A DNA stretch of 64,000 bases from Amycolatopsis cihanbeyliensis (GCF_006715045.1 NZ_VFML01000001.1:372001-436000), one strand, 5' to 3'. Positions 34,482 through 44,584 are shown, numbered from the stretch's first letter. Notes: a model not told the origin generated them from the sequence alone. Program-made: numbers and translations.

Positions 34482-35222
34482 ATGCCTTCCACCTCCGAGA
34501 GTTCCGCCGGGGCCGTTGCCAACGACTACGACACCTTCGCCGAGGCGTACACGGCCGAGAACGAGGCCGGCCTCATCAACGCCTACTACGCGCGGCCCGC
34601 GATCCTGGACCTGGCAGGGGAGGTGGCCGGTCGGCAGATTCTCGACGCAGGCTGCGGCTCCGGCCCCCTGTCCGCGGCGCTGCGCGACCGGGGCGCCATC
34701 GTGACCGGCTTCGACTCCAGCGCCAAGATGGTGGAACTGGCCCGGAACCGGCTCGGCGCCGACGCGGACCTGCACGTCGCCGACGTGAGCAGGCCGTTGC
34801 CGTTTCCCGACGGCGCCTTCGACGATGTCATCGCGGCCCTGGTACTCCACTACCTGGAGGACTGGACCGCACCGCTGGCCGAGTTGCGGCGCGTGCTGAG
34901 GCCCGGCGGGCGGGTGATCATGTCCGTCAACCACCCCATCGTCTTCAAGCTGATCCATCCCGAAGGCGACTACTTCGCGACCAGCAAGTGGTCCGCGGAA
35001 CACACCTTCAACGGCCAGAACGCCGTGCTCACCTTCTGGCACCGGCCACTGCACGCGATGACCGACGCCTTCACCGCGGCCGGGTTCCGAACGGCCGTCA
35101 TCAGCGAACCGCATCCAGCACCGGGCGCCCGCGAGCGGTTCCCCGACGAGCTCGCGGGCAAGTCAGCCTTTCTGTGCTTTCTGTTCTTCGTCCTGGAGGC
35201 TGTCCGTTCTCAACGATCATGA
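34482..35222 (+). CDS. Class I SAM-dependent methyltransferase
   Basis: 246 residues. The SAM motif I is ILDAGCGSGPLSAALRDRGA, motif II includes VTGFDSSAKMVELARNRL, and the post-II motif lies in FDDVIAALVLHYLEDW with LRRVLRPGGRVIMSV. It belongs to the Methyltransf_11/UbiE-like group of small-molecule methyltransferases. Start ATG 34482 is preferred over 34473. No neighbouring pathway genes indicate the substrate. Confidence 0.87.
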   Translation: MPSTSESSAGAVANDYDTFAEAYTAENEAGLINAYYARPAILDLAGEVAGRQILDAGCGSGPLSAALRDRGAIVTGFDSSAKMVELARNRLGADADLHVADVSRPLPFPDGAFDDVIAALVLHYLEDWTAPLAELRRVLRPGGRVIMSVNHPIVFKLIHPEGDYFATSKWSAEHTFNGQNAVLTFWHRPLHAMTDAFTAAGFRTAVISEPHPAPGARERFPDELAGKSAFLCFLFFVLEAVRSQRS

Positions 35223-35462
35223 CGACCCCGAAGGGATTCGCCATCCCGTCGACCCCGGCACGGGCCAGCTCATGGGCGCGATGGCCGATATGCCAAGGTT
35301 CTCACCGGCTGGGCCGTCGCACTGACCTGATCACCTCGGCGTTGACTTCCGGAACTCGCCACTACACCGCTCGGCCGACACACGGGCCGGGCGGTCCTCA
35401 TTTTCACGACCAGAATCCACCCAAATCCGCCGAGCGACACCCAAATTACGCCCCCAAACGAC

Positions 35463-35962
35463 TCACCGTGCCCGCTGTGTCAGCAGGGGTATGGTGATGT
35501 CGTCGATGATTCGTTCGATGGCCGTGTCGGGCACGGGTTTCAGCGTCATCAGCACCTCGTGCCGGAACAGGTCGAAGGGCAGCGAGGTCAGGTGCGGCTT
35601 CAGGATGGAGGCCTCGATTTCTCCTCGATCGACCGCTCGCGCGATGATGGCCTCGGCCGCCGAGCTCTGGCCGGCCAGGACCCGCGCGCGCAGCTGTTGG
35701 CCGCCTGCATCATCTTGATCAGGTCACCGCGCAAGGTTCCGGTGTCCGGGACATCGACCACCCGTGTGGAGCTTTGGTGCAGCAGGGCCGCCTCGACCAT
35801 CAGTGCTTTGTTGGCCCAGCGGCGGTAGATCACCGGTGTGCTCGTACCGGCTCGCTTGGCCACCGCTTCCAGGGTGAACCCCGCGTAGCCGCGCTCGGTC
35901 AACTCGGCCCACGCGGCCCCGAGTAGGGCCTCTTCCAGGTCCCTGCCTCGCCTACGCTGCAT
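35463..35962 (-). pseudogene. TetR-family gene with internal deletion and frameshift
   Basis: The minus strand starts MQRRRGRDLEEALLGAAWAE with a good HTH (FTLEAVAKRAGTSTPVIYRR). After LIKMMQAAN the frame is lost; the C-terminal domain continues in another frame (RVLAGQSSAAEAIIARAV to ITIPLLTQRAR, stop 35463-35465). About 25 residues are missing at the break compared with a usual TetR of 190. Adjacent to an MFS relic that it presumably once controlled. Confidence 0.8.
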
Positions 35963-36251
35963 GTCGACTACCTCTCAGCAGGGCGTTGCTGGGCACCTCG
36001 AGAAGGATGAAGCCCACGAAGAACAGCGTCACGCCGAGGCCGTACACCGCGGGCCCGAGGCCGAGGTCACGTCGCAGGCCCTGCTGCGCGATCCCGATGT
36101 TGGTCCGGTCGATGAAGCTGACGATGTAGCAGGTCACCAGTAGCGGCATAACCCGCAGCGCGATCCGGCGGTACGTGGCGGTGCGGTCGACCGCGGCCAC
36201 GTCCGCGGCGGGGAGCTCCGGTTGTCCGGCCGGGGATCCGGGTTCGATCAC
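35952..36251 (-). pseudogene. MFS (anion:cation symporter type) N-terminal remnant
   Basis: From GTG 36251 the frame gives RIALRVMPLLVTCYIVSFID, RTNIGIAQQGLRRDLGLGPA and FFVGFILLEVPSNALL, the classical first two helices of ACS-family permeases for organic anions. It stops after about 95 residues at the TetR start region, so at least 330 residues are gone. Confidence 0.75.
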
Positions 36252-36873
36252 AGGTGCGACTCCTGTGTCTCCGGACCCGCCCTCCGGGGCGGTGGCCAGC
36301 CGAGTGTCGACATCACCTGTTGATTGTCTCAATAGCTGAGTTCGCCACCGCTGTATGTCCGCGGCTCGATAAGGAGTGGGTTCCAGGCCTTTCACCTGGC
36401 AGGGAAGGCCCCGGTCCGAACCGTGTGGACACCAAGCAGATCGAAGGGAGTCGACAAACCGGACATCGAGCACGGGTCGCAGCTCGAAACTTTCCCTCGG
36501 CACCAGGAAGAGTCGAACCTAGATCGGGTCAACTCTGTTGATACTATCAATACAAAGACCGGCGGCTGCCGCTCCACCCGGTGCCGCGGGTCCACATGAT
36601 CGAGACAGCGGGGCGACAGGCCCTCGCAACGTGCGACGATGCCCTCGTCGACGCCGTAGCCGGCCCGCAACGGCTTATCACAGTAAGTTTCATCACAGTA
36701 ATACAGTCAGTTTTACATTTTGTTTACCTTGGGCAACAAAGCACGGACAACCTCTCAGTAAAATGTCAGACGGAGTCCGTTCGTGCCACTGGGAGCAATC
36801 TCGATGACAGGAAAGGGCAAAAGTTTGTTAAACGACACCCGGGGTACTCGCGGGACATCGCCGATCCGGAATC
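36252..36873. other. Intergenic, partly AT-rich, leader of urea/urease locus
   Basis: No credible gene. From about 36660 to 36840 the composition is clearly more AT-rich than elsewhere. It contains two direct repeats ATCACAGTAA (36677-36686 and 36692-36701, 15-bp period) and a GlnR-box-like element. Likely regulatory region of the downstream nitrogen genes. Confidence 0.55.
36687..36702. promoter_or_regulatory. GlnR-box-like element before urea/urease genes
   Basis: GTTTC-ATCACA-GTAAT. On the minus strand it reads ATTAC-N6-GAAAC, matching the actinomycete GlnR consensus gTnAC-n6-GaAAc except for the first base. GlnR is known to control urease in Streptomyces and mycobacteria. The operon promoter itself could not be fixed. 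Confidence 0.4.
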
Positions 36874-37919
36874 ATGATCATGGGAGTACAGTCGAGCTCG
36901 ATGCCACGGAATCATCGACTACCGATCCAAGTCGTACCGATGGCTCGACCTGCCAGTAGGATTACCGGGTCAGGTGGCAACGTGTTGAGTTCCGCGGCAT
37001 TGCGCAAGGTAGCCAGAAACTGCGATCCGAGAATATTCGCGAGCGGGCCGACCGCGCGGACAATAATCGCATCTCCACCTATCAAGTTCGCCGCCGACGT
37101 TCTCCGCGGTATTGCCCAGGTCGACTTCATGTCGACGTTGCTGTGTTCTGCATTCTTCGTCGCGGCGATTTTTTCGGCGGGCTGGCGATACGGGGCGTTC
37201 GGGCTGCTCGGCGCCGCGGTCGCTACCGGCACCGCGTACTTGTTACGGGTGGACAGGGCGCGGATAGCGGCCGGCCTGGACGGGTTCAACGGCTGCCTGG
37301 TCGCCATCGGCCTCGCCGTGTTCCTCGGCCCGGAGTACCTGTCCACCTGGCTGCTCGCGATCGGTGGCTCGGCCGCGGTCGTGGTGGTCACCGCCGCGGT
37401 GGCGAACCTGCTGCGCGGCTGGAACATCCCGACCTTCACCCTTCCCTTCTGCCTCACCACCAGCGCGATGGTCATCGCAGCACCGGGATTCGAGCACGTG
37501 TGGCACCAGGACAGGAGACTCGCAGCACTGTCCGAACCGGCCGGTTCCGGCACCGGTCTGTACTGGAGCGACATCTGGCACGCGCCAGCCGTGTCGCGGG
37601 CGCGATGGCCTGTGTGGGGAGTGTGGTCGCGATCGCCGCCGCGTGGACGCTCGGTGCTCCGGCAGCGGACATCCACAATGGCCTGCTGGGATACAACGCG
37701 GTGTTGGTCGCCATGGCTCTCGGTGGGGTGTTCGTCGTGCTCACCCGATGGAGCTTCGGCTACGCTGTCGCCGGCGCGGTCGTATCGACCTGCCTGACCG
37801 CCACCATGACCGCGTTCTTCTCCCCCTTTGGTGGTCACACCTTGACGTGGCCATTCGTCCTCACCACGCTCGTGTTCGTCGCCGCCATCCCGTCGTTCCC
37901 TGGCCTGCGCCGGACCTGA
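36874..37919 (+). pseudogene. Urea transporter (UT family), frameshifted and internally deleted
   Basis: The first frame carries UT sequence from about 37090 (FAADVLRGIAQVDF) through AGLDGFNGCLVAIGLAVFLG and NIPTFTLPFCLTTSAMVIAA to GTGLYWSDIWHAP near 37590. The reading frame is then lost. In the next frame the C-terminal half resumes as AAWTLGAPAADIHNGLLGYN and ALGGVFVVLTRWSFGYAVAG, ending FPGLRRT at 37919. About 40 residues at the centre (the start of the second UT repeat) are missing. The N-terminus before 37090 does not resemble the family. Urea transporters insert in the inner membrane and conduct urea; this one should be dead unless the junction is a sequence error. Confidence 0.8.
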
Positions 37920-37959
37920 CCACGCCTCGCTGGAAAGCGCACCAGAAAGGAGTCGACCC

Positions 37960-38265
37960 ATGGATCTCACCCCTCGTGAGCTCGACAAGCTCCACCTTTA
38001 CATGGTGGCGGAGCTGGCAAGGAAACGGCGCGGCCGTGGGGTGAAACTGAACTACAGTGAAGCCGTTGCCCTGATCAGTGAGGCCATCCTCGAGGGTGCC
38101 AGGGACGGCAAGACCGTCGCCGAGTGTATGGAGCTCGGCGGTCAGGTCCTGAACGGCGAGGATGTGCTGCCGGGCGTGCGTGACATGCTTCCGCTCATCC
38201 AGGTGGAAGCCGCCTTTGTGGACGGGACCAAGCTGGTGTCCTGCCACGACCCGGTAGGCGCCTGA
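37960..38265 (+). CDS. ureA: Urease gamma subunit UreA
   Basis: 101 residues, exactly family length. Sequence [20 protein letters not shown] and [20 protein letters not shown] is diagnostic. Part of the (alpha-beta-gamma)3 urease that hydrolyses urea to ammonia and carbamate in the cytosol. AAAGGAG lies ten bases upstream. Its TGA is immediately followed by the ATG of a CbiX-like gene with no spacing, so the two are translationally coupled, which is unusual because ureB normally follows. Confidence 0.98.
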   Translation: MDLTPRELDKLHLYMVAELARKRRGRGVKLNYSEAVALISEAILEGARDGKTVAECMELGGQVLNGEDVLPGVRDMLPLIQVEAAFVDGTKLVSCHDPVGA

Positions 38266-39039
38266 ATGCCCGCCACCCTGCTGCTGACCGGCGGGCACGA
38301 AAGCGACAGCGGTCGCGCGCTGGCACCGCTGGCGCTCCCCGGCGGTACGGCGCATCGAGTGATACCTCCCGGTCGTCCCCTCCAGCGCGCGGCTTCCGAG
38401 GCACTGGAGGACGCTCCGCACACGGTGTGCGTGGTCCCGATGACATTGGGACGGGACCCGAAACTGGTCGCGGACACCGCACGGGCGCTGAACTGGCTGA
38501 CCCGAGGCGCCGGTCGGGGCCGGATCTGCCTGACCGCCCCCTTCGGCACCACGGATCACCTCATCGGGTGGCTACGCGCGGCGGCAAGGCACGCGGCCGG
38601 ACCGGCCCCCGACGTCGCGGTCCTGATCACGGCTCCGGTCGCCGGGCCGTTCGAAGACGCCGAGCTGTTCCGGGTCGCCCGGCTCGTGCGGCAGTACAGT
38701 GGGCATCGCTGGGTGGAGGTGGCCTTCGCGGGCGGTGATCCCGACCTTGCCGAGGGGGTGGACCGTTGCCACCGGCTCGGTGCGACCCGGGTGGCACTGG
38801 TCCCGGCCTCCTTCTGCCGTGCCACCGTGCGGGGGAGTGAAGGTGGCGGGCCACTGCTCACCGAGGCGGCGATCGCGGGGGTGCTGACCGCTCGCACCAC
38901 CGCGGCGACGCGGGCGCTGGCGTGCGGCGACGACGGCATCCTGGCCGGTCTCGATGCCGAGCACGGGCACGGGTACGCGCACTCGCACGGGCCCGGCGAC
39001 GAAAGGCATGTGCACGGCCATGTGCACAGTCACCGTTGA
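38266..39039 (+). CDS. CbiX/sirohydrochlorin-chelatase-like protein with His-rich tail, inside urease operon
   Basis: 257 residues. The N-terminus [20 protein letters not shown] aligns with the GHGSR metal-site strand of CbiX/SirB chelatases (H11), and [17 protein letters not shown] and [14 protein letters not shown] match the conserved VPxxL strands of the two half-domains. The last 25 residues hold nine histidines (H233 to H256, in [10 protein letters not shown] and HVHGHVHSH). Class II chelatases insert Ni, Co or Fe into tetrapyrroles. No tetrapyrrole genes are nearby; the gene lies between ureA and ureB in a cluster that has ureF, ureG, ureD and a nickel permease but no ureE. I infer a nickel-binding or nickel-delivery role, possibly replacing UreE. 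Start coupled to the ureA stop. Confidence 0.8.
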   Translation: MPATLLLTGGHESDSGRALAPLALPGGTAHRVIPPGRPLQRAASEALEDAPHTVCVVPMTLGRDPKLVADTARALNWLTRGAGRGRICLTAPFGTTDHLIGWLRAAARHAAGPAPDVAVLITAPVAGPFEDAELFRVARLVRQYSGHRWVEVAFAGGDPDLAEGVDRCHRLGATRVALVPASFCRATVRGSEGGGPLLTEAAIAGVLTARTTAATRALACGDDGILAGLDAEHGHGYAHSHGPGDERHVHGHVHSHR

Positions 39040-39052
39040 GAAAGGACAATCC

Positions 39053-39448
39053 ATGTCGGGCGGAGCCAGCTACCTCTACGGCGAGGAACCGATAGAAATC
39101 AACTCCGGCCGCCGGAAGACGCGCCTCACCGTGCGCAACACCGGCGACCGCGCGATCCAGATCGGTTCGCACTACCATTTCTTCGAGGCGAATCGCGCAC
39201 TGGATTTCGATCGTAACCAGGCCTACGGGATGCACCTGGACATTCCGGCGGGCACGGCCGTTCGTATCGAGCCGGGCGACACGCGCGAGGTGGAATTGAC
39301 CGCCTTCGCCGGTCATCAGCGCCTGGTCGGTTTCAGCAATCTGGTGGATGGTGGGATCGGGTCCGCCGACACCAGGGCCGCGGCGCTGGACCGAGCCGTG
39401 GCGCGAGGATTCAAGGGCGCTCACCGCGAAGCGGGAGATGAGCGCTGA
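39053..39448 (+). CDS. ureB: Urease beta subunit UreB
   Basis: 131 residues. Diagnostic sequence: [20 protein letters not shown], then [20 protein letters not shown] and [22 protein letters not shown] 39053 has AAAGGA ten bases upstream, 13 bp after the CbiX-like stop. The C-terminus ([13 protein letters not shown]) extends slightly beyond the family core. Its TGA overlaps the ureC ATG by one base. Confidence 0.97.
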   Translation: MSGGASYLYGEEPIEINSGRRKTRLTVRNTGDRAIQIGSHYHFFEANRALDFDRNQAYGMHLDIPAGTAVRIEPGDTREVELTAFAGHQRLVGFSNLVDGGIGSADTRAAALDRAVARGFKGAHREAGDER

Positions 39449-41172
39449 TGGCATTCCTGGACCGTAAACAGTACACCGACCTGTTCGGCGCCACGGTCGG
39501 CGACCGGTTCCACCTTGCCGACACCAATCTCGTGGTGGAAGTCGAGCGGGATTTCAACGAGGGTCATTACGGCGACGAGGCCGTCTACGGCGGCGGCAAG
39601 GGCATCCGCGACGGTATGGCACAGGATCCGGCCGCGACCTCGGCCCATGGCGCGCTGGACATGGTGATCACCAACGTCGTGGTGCTCGATCCGGTCCTCG
39701 GCGTGCTGAAAGGCGATCTCGGCATCAAGGACGGCCTCATCGCCGGGCTCGGCAAGGCGGGCAACCCGCACACCCAGAGCGGGGTGGATCGGAGGCTGGT
39801 GCTCGGACCCGGCACCGAGGTGGTCTCCGGCGAGCACCTGATCGCCACCGCGGGCGGCATCGACACGCATATCCATTTCGTCTCACCGCAGCAGGTGGAG
39901 CACGCGCTGTCCAGCGGGATCACCACGTTGATCGGCGGCGGTGACGGTCCTTCCGACGGCACGAACGGCACCACCTGCACCCCCGGGCCGTGGAACATCG
40001 CCCGGATGTACCAGGCCGCGGAAGACCTGCCGGTGAACGTGGGCATGCTCGGCAAGGGCAACGGCTCCCTGCCCGAGGCGCTGGTCGAGCAGGTCGAGGC
40101 CGGGGTGTGCGGGCTGAAGGTGCACGAGGACTGGGGTGCCACACCGGCAGCCCTGCGCACCGCACTGGAGGTGGCCGACCGCTACGACGTCCAGGTCGCG
40201 GTGCACACCGACACGCTCAACGAGTCCGGCTTCTTCGAGGACACCCTGTCCGCGGTCGACGGCCGCACCATCCATACCTTCCACACCGAGGGCGCAGGTG
40301 GCGGGCACGCCCCCGACATCATGCGGGTCGCCGGTGAGCCGAACGTGCTGCCCTCCTCGACCAATCCGACGTTGCCCTACACCGTCAACTCCGTGGATGA
40401 GCTGCTCGACATGGTGATGGTCTGCCATCACCTCCGCCATGACATCCCCGAGGACGTCTCCTTCGCCGACTCCCGGGTGCGCGCGGAGACCGTCGCCGCG
40501 GAGACTGTGCTGCACGACGAGGGCGTCATCTCCATCTTCTCCTCCGACTCGCAGGCCATGGGCAGGGTCGGCGAGTCATGGATCCGGGCGTTCCAGACCG
40601 CGCATCATTGCAAGGACCAGCGGGGCAAGCTGCCCGGGGACTCGGCGCGCAACGACAACCACCGGGTGCTGCGCTACCTGGCCAAGATGACCATCAACCC
40701 GGCCGTCGCCAGCGGCACCGCCGACCACATCGGTTCGCTGGAGCCGGGAAAGCTGGCGGACGTCGTGCTCTGGCCGATCAACTCCTTCGCCGCGAAGCCG
40801 AAGATGGTGATCAAGGGCGGAATGATCAACTGGTCCAGGATGGGCGATCCGAACGGGTCCCTGCCCACCCCGCAACCGGTCTACTACCGTCCGATGTTCG
40901 GCTCCTACGGCAAGGCACGGCACGCGACCCGGGTGTCCTTCATGTCGCAGGCCGCGGTAGACCGGGGCGTACCGGCCGAACTCGGCCTGAGCAGTATCGT
41001 CCTCCCGGTCCGGCACTGCCGGTCGGTCGGCAAGCAGCACATGGTGCGCAACGACGCGACGCCACAGATCACGGTGGACCCGGAAAGCTACAAGGTGAGC
41101 ATCGACGGTCGCCCGGCCACGATCGAACCCGCCACGCAGCTTCCGCTCAACCACCTGTTCTTCCTGACATGA
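39448..41172 (+). CDS. ureC: Urease alpha (catalytic) subunit UreC
   Basis: 574 residues. The dinuclear nickel site is complete: HIH in [14 protein letters not shown], the Lys to be carbamylated in [10 protein letters not shown], the His of [18 protein letters not shown], and the flap [21 protein letters not shown] with catalytic His. [11 protein letters not shown] and the C-terminal LPLNHLFF are conserved. Nothing is missing, so an active enzyme is expected if nickel is delivered. Overlaps ureB by 1 bp and ureF by 4 bp. Confidence 0.98.
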   Translation: MAFLDRKQYTDLFGATVGDRFHLADTNLVVEVERDFNEGHYGDEAVYGGGKGIRDGMAQDPAATSAHGALDMVITNVVVLDPVLGVLKGDLGIKDGLIAGLGKAGNPHTQSGVDRRLVLGPGTEVVSGEHLIATAGGIDTHIHFVSPQQVEHALSSGITTLIGGGDGPSDGTNGTTCTPGPWNIARMYQAAEDLPVNVGMLGKGNGSLPEALVEQVEAGVCGLKVHEDWGATPAALRTALEVADRYDVQVAVHTDTLNESGFFEDTLSAVDGRTIHTFHTEGAGGGHAPDIMRVAGEPNVLPSSTNPTLPYTVNSVDELLDMVMVCHHLRHDIPEDVSFADSRVRAETVAAETVLHDEGVISIFSSDSQAMGRVGESWIRAFQTAHHCKDQRGKLPGDSARNDNHRVLRYLAKMTINPAVASGTADHIGSLEPGKLADVVLWPINSFAAKPKMVIKGGMINWSRMGDPNGSLPTPQPVYYRPMFGSYGKARHATRVSFMSQAAVDRGVPAELGLSSIVLPVRHCRSVGKQHMVRNDATPQITVDPESYKVSIDGRPATIEPATQLPLNHLFFLT

Positions 41173-41864
41173 GCACCAGCCCCGTCGGCGCGCTGCTGGT
41201 CAGCCTCCAGCTCACCGACTCGGCGTTCCCGAGCGGCTTCTACACGCTCTCGCACGGGCTGGAAGGCTATGTCCAGGACAGGGCGATCGAGCCGCACACC
41301 ATGCCGGTGCTGTTGCACGATCTGCTGCGGCATTCGATCGGCCCATCGGACGCCACCGCGCTCGCGCTGGCCCACCGGGCGGCACTGGCCGGGGACTGGG
41401 AGCGGGTGATCGGTGTCGATCGCAGGCTGCTGGCCACCAAGCTCAACCGGGAGATCAGGGTGGCCGCGCTCCGCACGGGGCATCAACTCCTGGAGACCGC
41501 GGGCGCGGCGCTCGGGAGCGTCGTGCTGGAGAAGTACGCGGAGCTCGTCGCGGCCAAACGAGCTCCGGGGCTGCAGGCGGTCGCCGCCGCGGTCACCTAT
41601 GCCGGGGCGGGGATACCGGCCGACCAGGCGGTAGCCAGTGACCTGTTCGCCTTCGCGGCGAGCTTCACCGGAGCCGCCCTGCGGCTGCGCCTGACCGATC
41701 ATCGCCACGCCCAGGTCGTGCTCCGCGCCGCCGCCCCGGTCATCGAGGAGGTGACCACCGCCGCGCTCACCCGCGGGCTCGCCGATCTCGGCGGCTGCAC
41801 CCCGATGGCCGACGCCATGTCCGGCCTGCACGAGCGGGCCGAGGCACGGCTGTTCACGAGCTGA
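41169..41864 (+). CDS. ureF: Urease accessory protein UreF
   Basis: 231 residues. [26 protein letters not shown] is the UreF N-terminal signature and the helical remainder matches in length. UreF with UreD and UreG forms the GTP-dependent complex that loads carbamylated lysine and nickel into apo-urease. Starts inside the ureC stop (ATGA). Confidence 0.95.
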   Translation: MSTSPVGALLVSLQLTDSAFPSGFYTLSHGLEGYVQDRAIEPHTMPVLLHDLLRHSIGPSDATALALAHRAALAGDWERVIGVDRRLLATKLNREIRVAALRTGHQLLETAGAALGSVVLEKYAELVAAKRAPGLQAVAAAVTYAGAGIPADQAVASDLFAFAASFTGAALRLRLTDHRHAQVVLRAAAPVIEEVTTAALTRGLADLGGCTPMADAMSGLHERAEARLFTS

Positions 41865-41885
41865 CCCACCGAGGAGGAACACACG

Positions 41886-42506
41886 ATGAAGGACAACGTG
41901 CTACAGGTCGGCATCGGCGGCCCGGTGGGGTCGGGTAAGACGGCCCTCATCGAAGCACTGGTGCCGGTACTGGTGGACCGCGGGCACCGGCCCGCGGTGA
42001 TCACCAACGACATCTACACCCAGGAGGACGCGCACCACGTCCGCCGGACCCTGGACGGGATTCTGGCGCCGGAACGCGTGGTCGGCGTGGAAACCGGGGC
42101 GTGCCCGCATACCGCGGTCCGGGACGACCCCACGATGAATCTCGCCGCGGGCGCGGAAATGCTCGAGACCTTTCCCGATGTCGACACCCTGCTGTTCGAG
42201 TCCGGCGGTGACAACCTGACGTTGACCTTCAGTCCGGTGCTGGTCGACCTGTTCCTGTTCGTGCTGGACACCGCCGAGGGCGAGAAGATGCCGCGCAAAC
42301 GCGGCCCCGGCATCACCGAAGCGGAGCTACTGGTGATCAACAAGATCGATATCGCCCGGTATGTCCGCGCCGACCTCGCCGTCATGGAGTCCGACGCCAA
42401 GCGGGTCCGGGACGGGCGGCCTGTGGTGCTCACCAACTGCCTGACCGGCAATGGTCTCGACGAGATCGCGGACTTCCTGGAAACCTACCGCGACGCAGGG
42501 GAGTGA
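41886..42506 (+). CDS. ureG: Urease accessory GTPase UreG
   Basis: 206 residues. P-loop GIGGPVGSGKTALIEAL, switch region NDIYTQEDAHHVRR, the nickel CPH motif in ETGACPHTAVRDD, and NKIDIA for guanine. GTP hydrolysis drives nickel transfer. Note that the N-terminus begins MKDNVLQVGIG without a His-rich leader, so no metal-storing extension is present on UreG. GAGGAA ribosome site. Confidence 0.97.
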   Translation: MKDNVLQVGIGGPVGSGKTALIEALVPVLVDRGHRPAVITNDIYTQEDAHHVRRTLDGILAPERVVGVETGACPHTAVRDDPTMNLAAGAEMLETFPDVDTLLFESGGDNLTLTFSPVLVDLFLFVLDTAEGEKMPRKRGPGITEAELLVINKIDIARYVRADLAVMESDAKRVRDGRPVVLTNCLTGNGLDEIADFLETYRDAGE

Positions 42507-42512
42507 ACGGCG

Positions 42513-43442
42513 GTGTCCGCACGGTTGTCTCCCCGGCACTACCAGCCGTCCAGGGTGCCACCCGAGGTGGCTCGGCACGCCGCAGGGCCGGACACACTCG
42601 GTGTCGGCAGGCCCGGCAAGGTCGGGCTGCTGGAGCTCGGGTTCGAGAAGGCAGGGGAGCGGACCGAACTGGTGACCCGATACCAGAAGTCACCGCTGCA
42701 GATCATGCGGCCGCTGTACATCGACCCCGCGCGGCCGGACCTGCCGATCACGTACCTGATGTCCACCGGCGGCGGCATCGTCCAGGCCGACCGGCTACGC
42801 CTCGACGTCACCTGCGGGGAGGACACCGCCGTGCACCTCACCACGCAAGCCGCCACCAAGATCTACCGGATGGAGTACGACTACGCCACCCAGCTGGTGA
42901 ACCTGCACGCCGGGCCCGGTGCCTACCTCGAGTACCTCCCCGATCCGGCAATCCCGCACGCCGGAGCGCGCCTCTACCAGCGCACGGTGATCACCGCCGA
43001 CCCGTCGGCCACGGTGCTCACGGGCGAAACCGTGCTGGCAGGCAGGCTCGCCCGCGGCGAGCGGCACGCCTACCAGGTGTTCGCAGGCGACCTCGAGGTA
43101 CAGCGCCCCGGCGGGGAGCCGGTGATACTGGACACGGTGCGCCTGGAGCCGGCCGGTCCGGGTGTGACCGGGCCCGGGGTACTGGCCGGGTACGACATCG
43201 TGTCCACTCTGTTCGTGGCCACCCCGCTGGCGCCGGCGCACGCCGTCGCGGACTCCTTGCACCACGCGCTGGCTGCCAGCGGCCTGCGTTACGGCGCGAG
43301 CGTGCTGCCCGGTGAGTGCGGTGCCTGGCTGCGGGCGCTCGGCAGCGATCCGCCTTCGATGAGCAGGGCGGTACGCGTCGCATGGGACGCGGTCCGGCGG
43401 CTGCTCATCGGCGTGCCGGCCCCAGCGCTGCGAAAGTCGTGA
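42513..43442 (+). CDS. ureD: Urease accessory protein UreD (UreH)
   Basis: 309 residues from GTG 42513. Family features: LITYLMSTGGGIVQADRLRL (here DLPITYLMSTGGGIVQADRL), THLTTQAATKIYRMEYDYAT-like strand, and GGYLEYLPDPAIPHAGARLY-type segment. UreD provides the nickel tunnel to UreC. It starts 6 bp after ureG. It ends where the nickel permease leader begins. Confidence 0.92.
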   Translation: MSARLSPRHYQPSRVPPEVARHAAGPDTLGVGRPGKVGLLELGFEKAGERTELVTRYQKSPLQIMRPLYIDPARPDLPITYLMSTGGGIVQADRLRLDVTCGEDTAVHLTTQAATKIYRMEYDYATQLVNLHAGPGAYLEYLPDPAIPHAGARLYQRTVITADPSATVLTGETVLAGRLARGERHAYQVFAGDLEVQRPGGEPVILDTVRLEPAGPGVTGPGVLAGYDIVSTLFVATPLAPAHAVADSLHHALAASGLRYGASVLPGECGAWLRALGSDPPSMSRAVRVAWDAVRRLLIGVPAPALRKS

Positions 43443-43465
43443 CAGGCGTCTCGAAAGGAATAACC

Positions 43466-44584
43466 GTGGTCGAGGAAACCTCCGCCACAACGGGAAAGCT
43501 GGCACGAATCCGGCGCGGTTTGACGCCAGGGGAATGGCGCCGGCTGCTCGGCATGGCCGGTTTCATCGTGCTGTTGCACGCCGTGGGGTGGTTCACCCTC
43601 GTCGTGCTCGTCGCGCCGCAGCACTATTCCGCGGGTAGTGCCGTTTTCGGTATCGGCATCGGCGTGACCGCGTACACCCTCGGCATGCGGCACGCATTCG
43701 ACGCCGACCACATCGCCGCCATCGACAACACCACCCGCAAACTCCTTGCCGAAGGCGGACGTCGACCGCTCTCGGTGGGATTCTGGTTCTCGCTCGGACA
43801 CTCCACGGTGGTGTTCGGCCTGTGCCTGCTGATCTCTCTGGGGGTCAAGGCGCTGACCGGCCAGGTACAGGACGAGACCTCCGTGCTGCAGTCCTCCGCG
43901 GGACTCATCGGCACCCTGGTCTCCGGCTGTTTCCTTCTCCTCATCGCCGCGCTCAACATCGTTGTGCTGGCCGGGGTGCTGAAGGTGTTCCGGCGGATGC
44001 GTCGTGGCGGCTACGACGAGACGGAATTGGAACGCCAACTGACCAAGCGCGGCCTGGTCAACCGCTTCCTCGGCCGGGTCACCAGGACCGTCCGCAAGCC
44101 CGTGCACATGTACCCGGTCGGCTTTCTGTTCGGGCTCGGCTTCGATACCGCCACCGAGGTCTCCCTGCTGGTACTGGCCGGTGGCGCCGCGGCGGTCGAC
44201 CTGCCGTGGTTCGCCGTTCTCACCCTGCCGGTGCTGTTCGCGGCCGGTATGTGCCTGCTCGACGCCATCGACGGCGTCTTCATGAACTTTGCCTACACCT
44301 GGGCATTTTCCAAACCGGTCCGGAAGGTCTACTACAATATCACCATCACCGGTCTCTCCATCGCGGTAGCCGTGCTCATCGGGGGTATCGAACTGATCTC
44401 GCCGCTTGCCGAGAAACTGCACTGGACCACCGGTGTGATCGGCTGGATCGGGAGACTCGACATCGGTGATGTCGGGTTCACCGTCGTCGGTCTTTTCGCC
44501 GTCGTCTGGGCAGTAGCCCTGCTTATCTGGCGATTCGGGAAGATTGAGCAAAAATGGTCCGGAGAACGGTCACCGACACATTAA
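43466..44584 (+). CDS. NiCoT-family high-affinity nickel/cobalt permease
   Basis: 372 residues from GTG 43466 (GAAAGGA upstream; GTG 43439 overlapping the ureD stop is an alternative). Eight hydrophobic helices. The signature RHAFDADHIAAIDNTTRKLL (H-x4-D-H in helix 2) is exact, with LGFDTATEVSLL and GMCLLDAIDGVFMNFAY. These are HoxN/NixA-type nickel permeases. As last gene of the cluster it supplies nickel for urease. Confidence 0.95.
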   Translation: MVEETSATTGKLARIRRGLTPGEWRRLLGMAGFIVLLHAVGWFTLVVLVAPQHYSAGSAVFGIGIGVTAYTLGMRHAFDADHIAAIDNTTRKLLAEGGRRPLSVGFWFSLGHSTVVFGLCLLISLGVKALTGQVQDETSVLQSSAGLIGTLVSGCFLLLIAALNIVVLAGVLKVFRRMRRGGYDETELERQLTKRGLVNRFLGRVTRTVRKPVHMYPVGFLFGLGFDTATEVSLLVLAGGAAAVDLPWFAVLTLPVLFAAGMCLLDAIDGVFMNFAYTWAFSKPVRKVYYNITITGLSIAVAVLIGGIELISPLAEKLHWTTGVIGWIGRLDIGDVGFTVVGLFAVVWAVALLIWRFGKIEQKWSGERSPTH

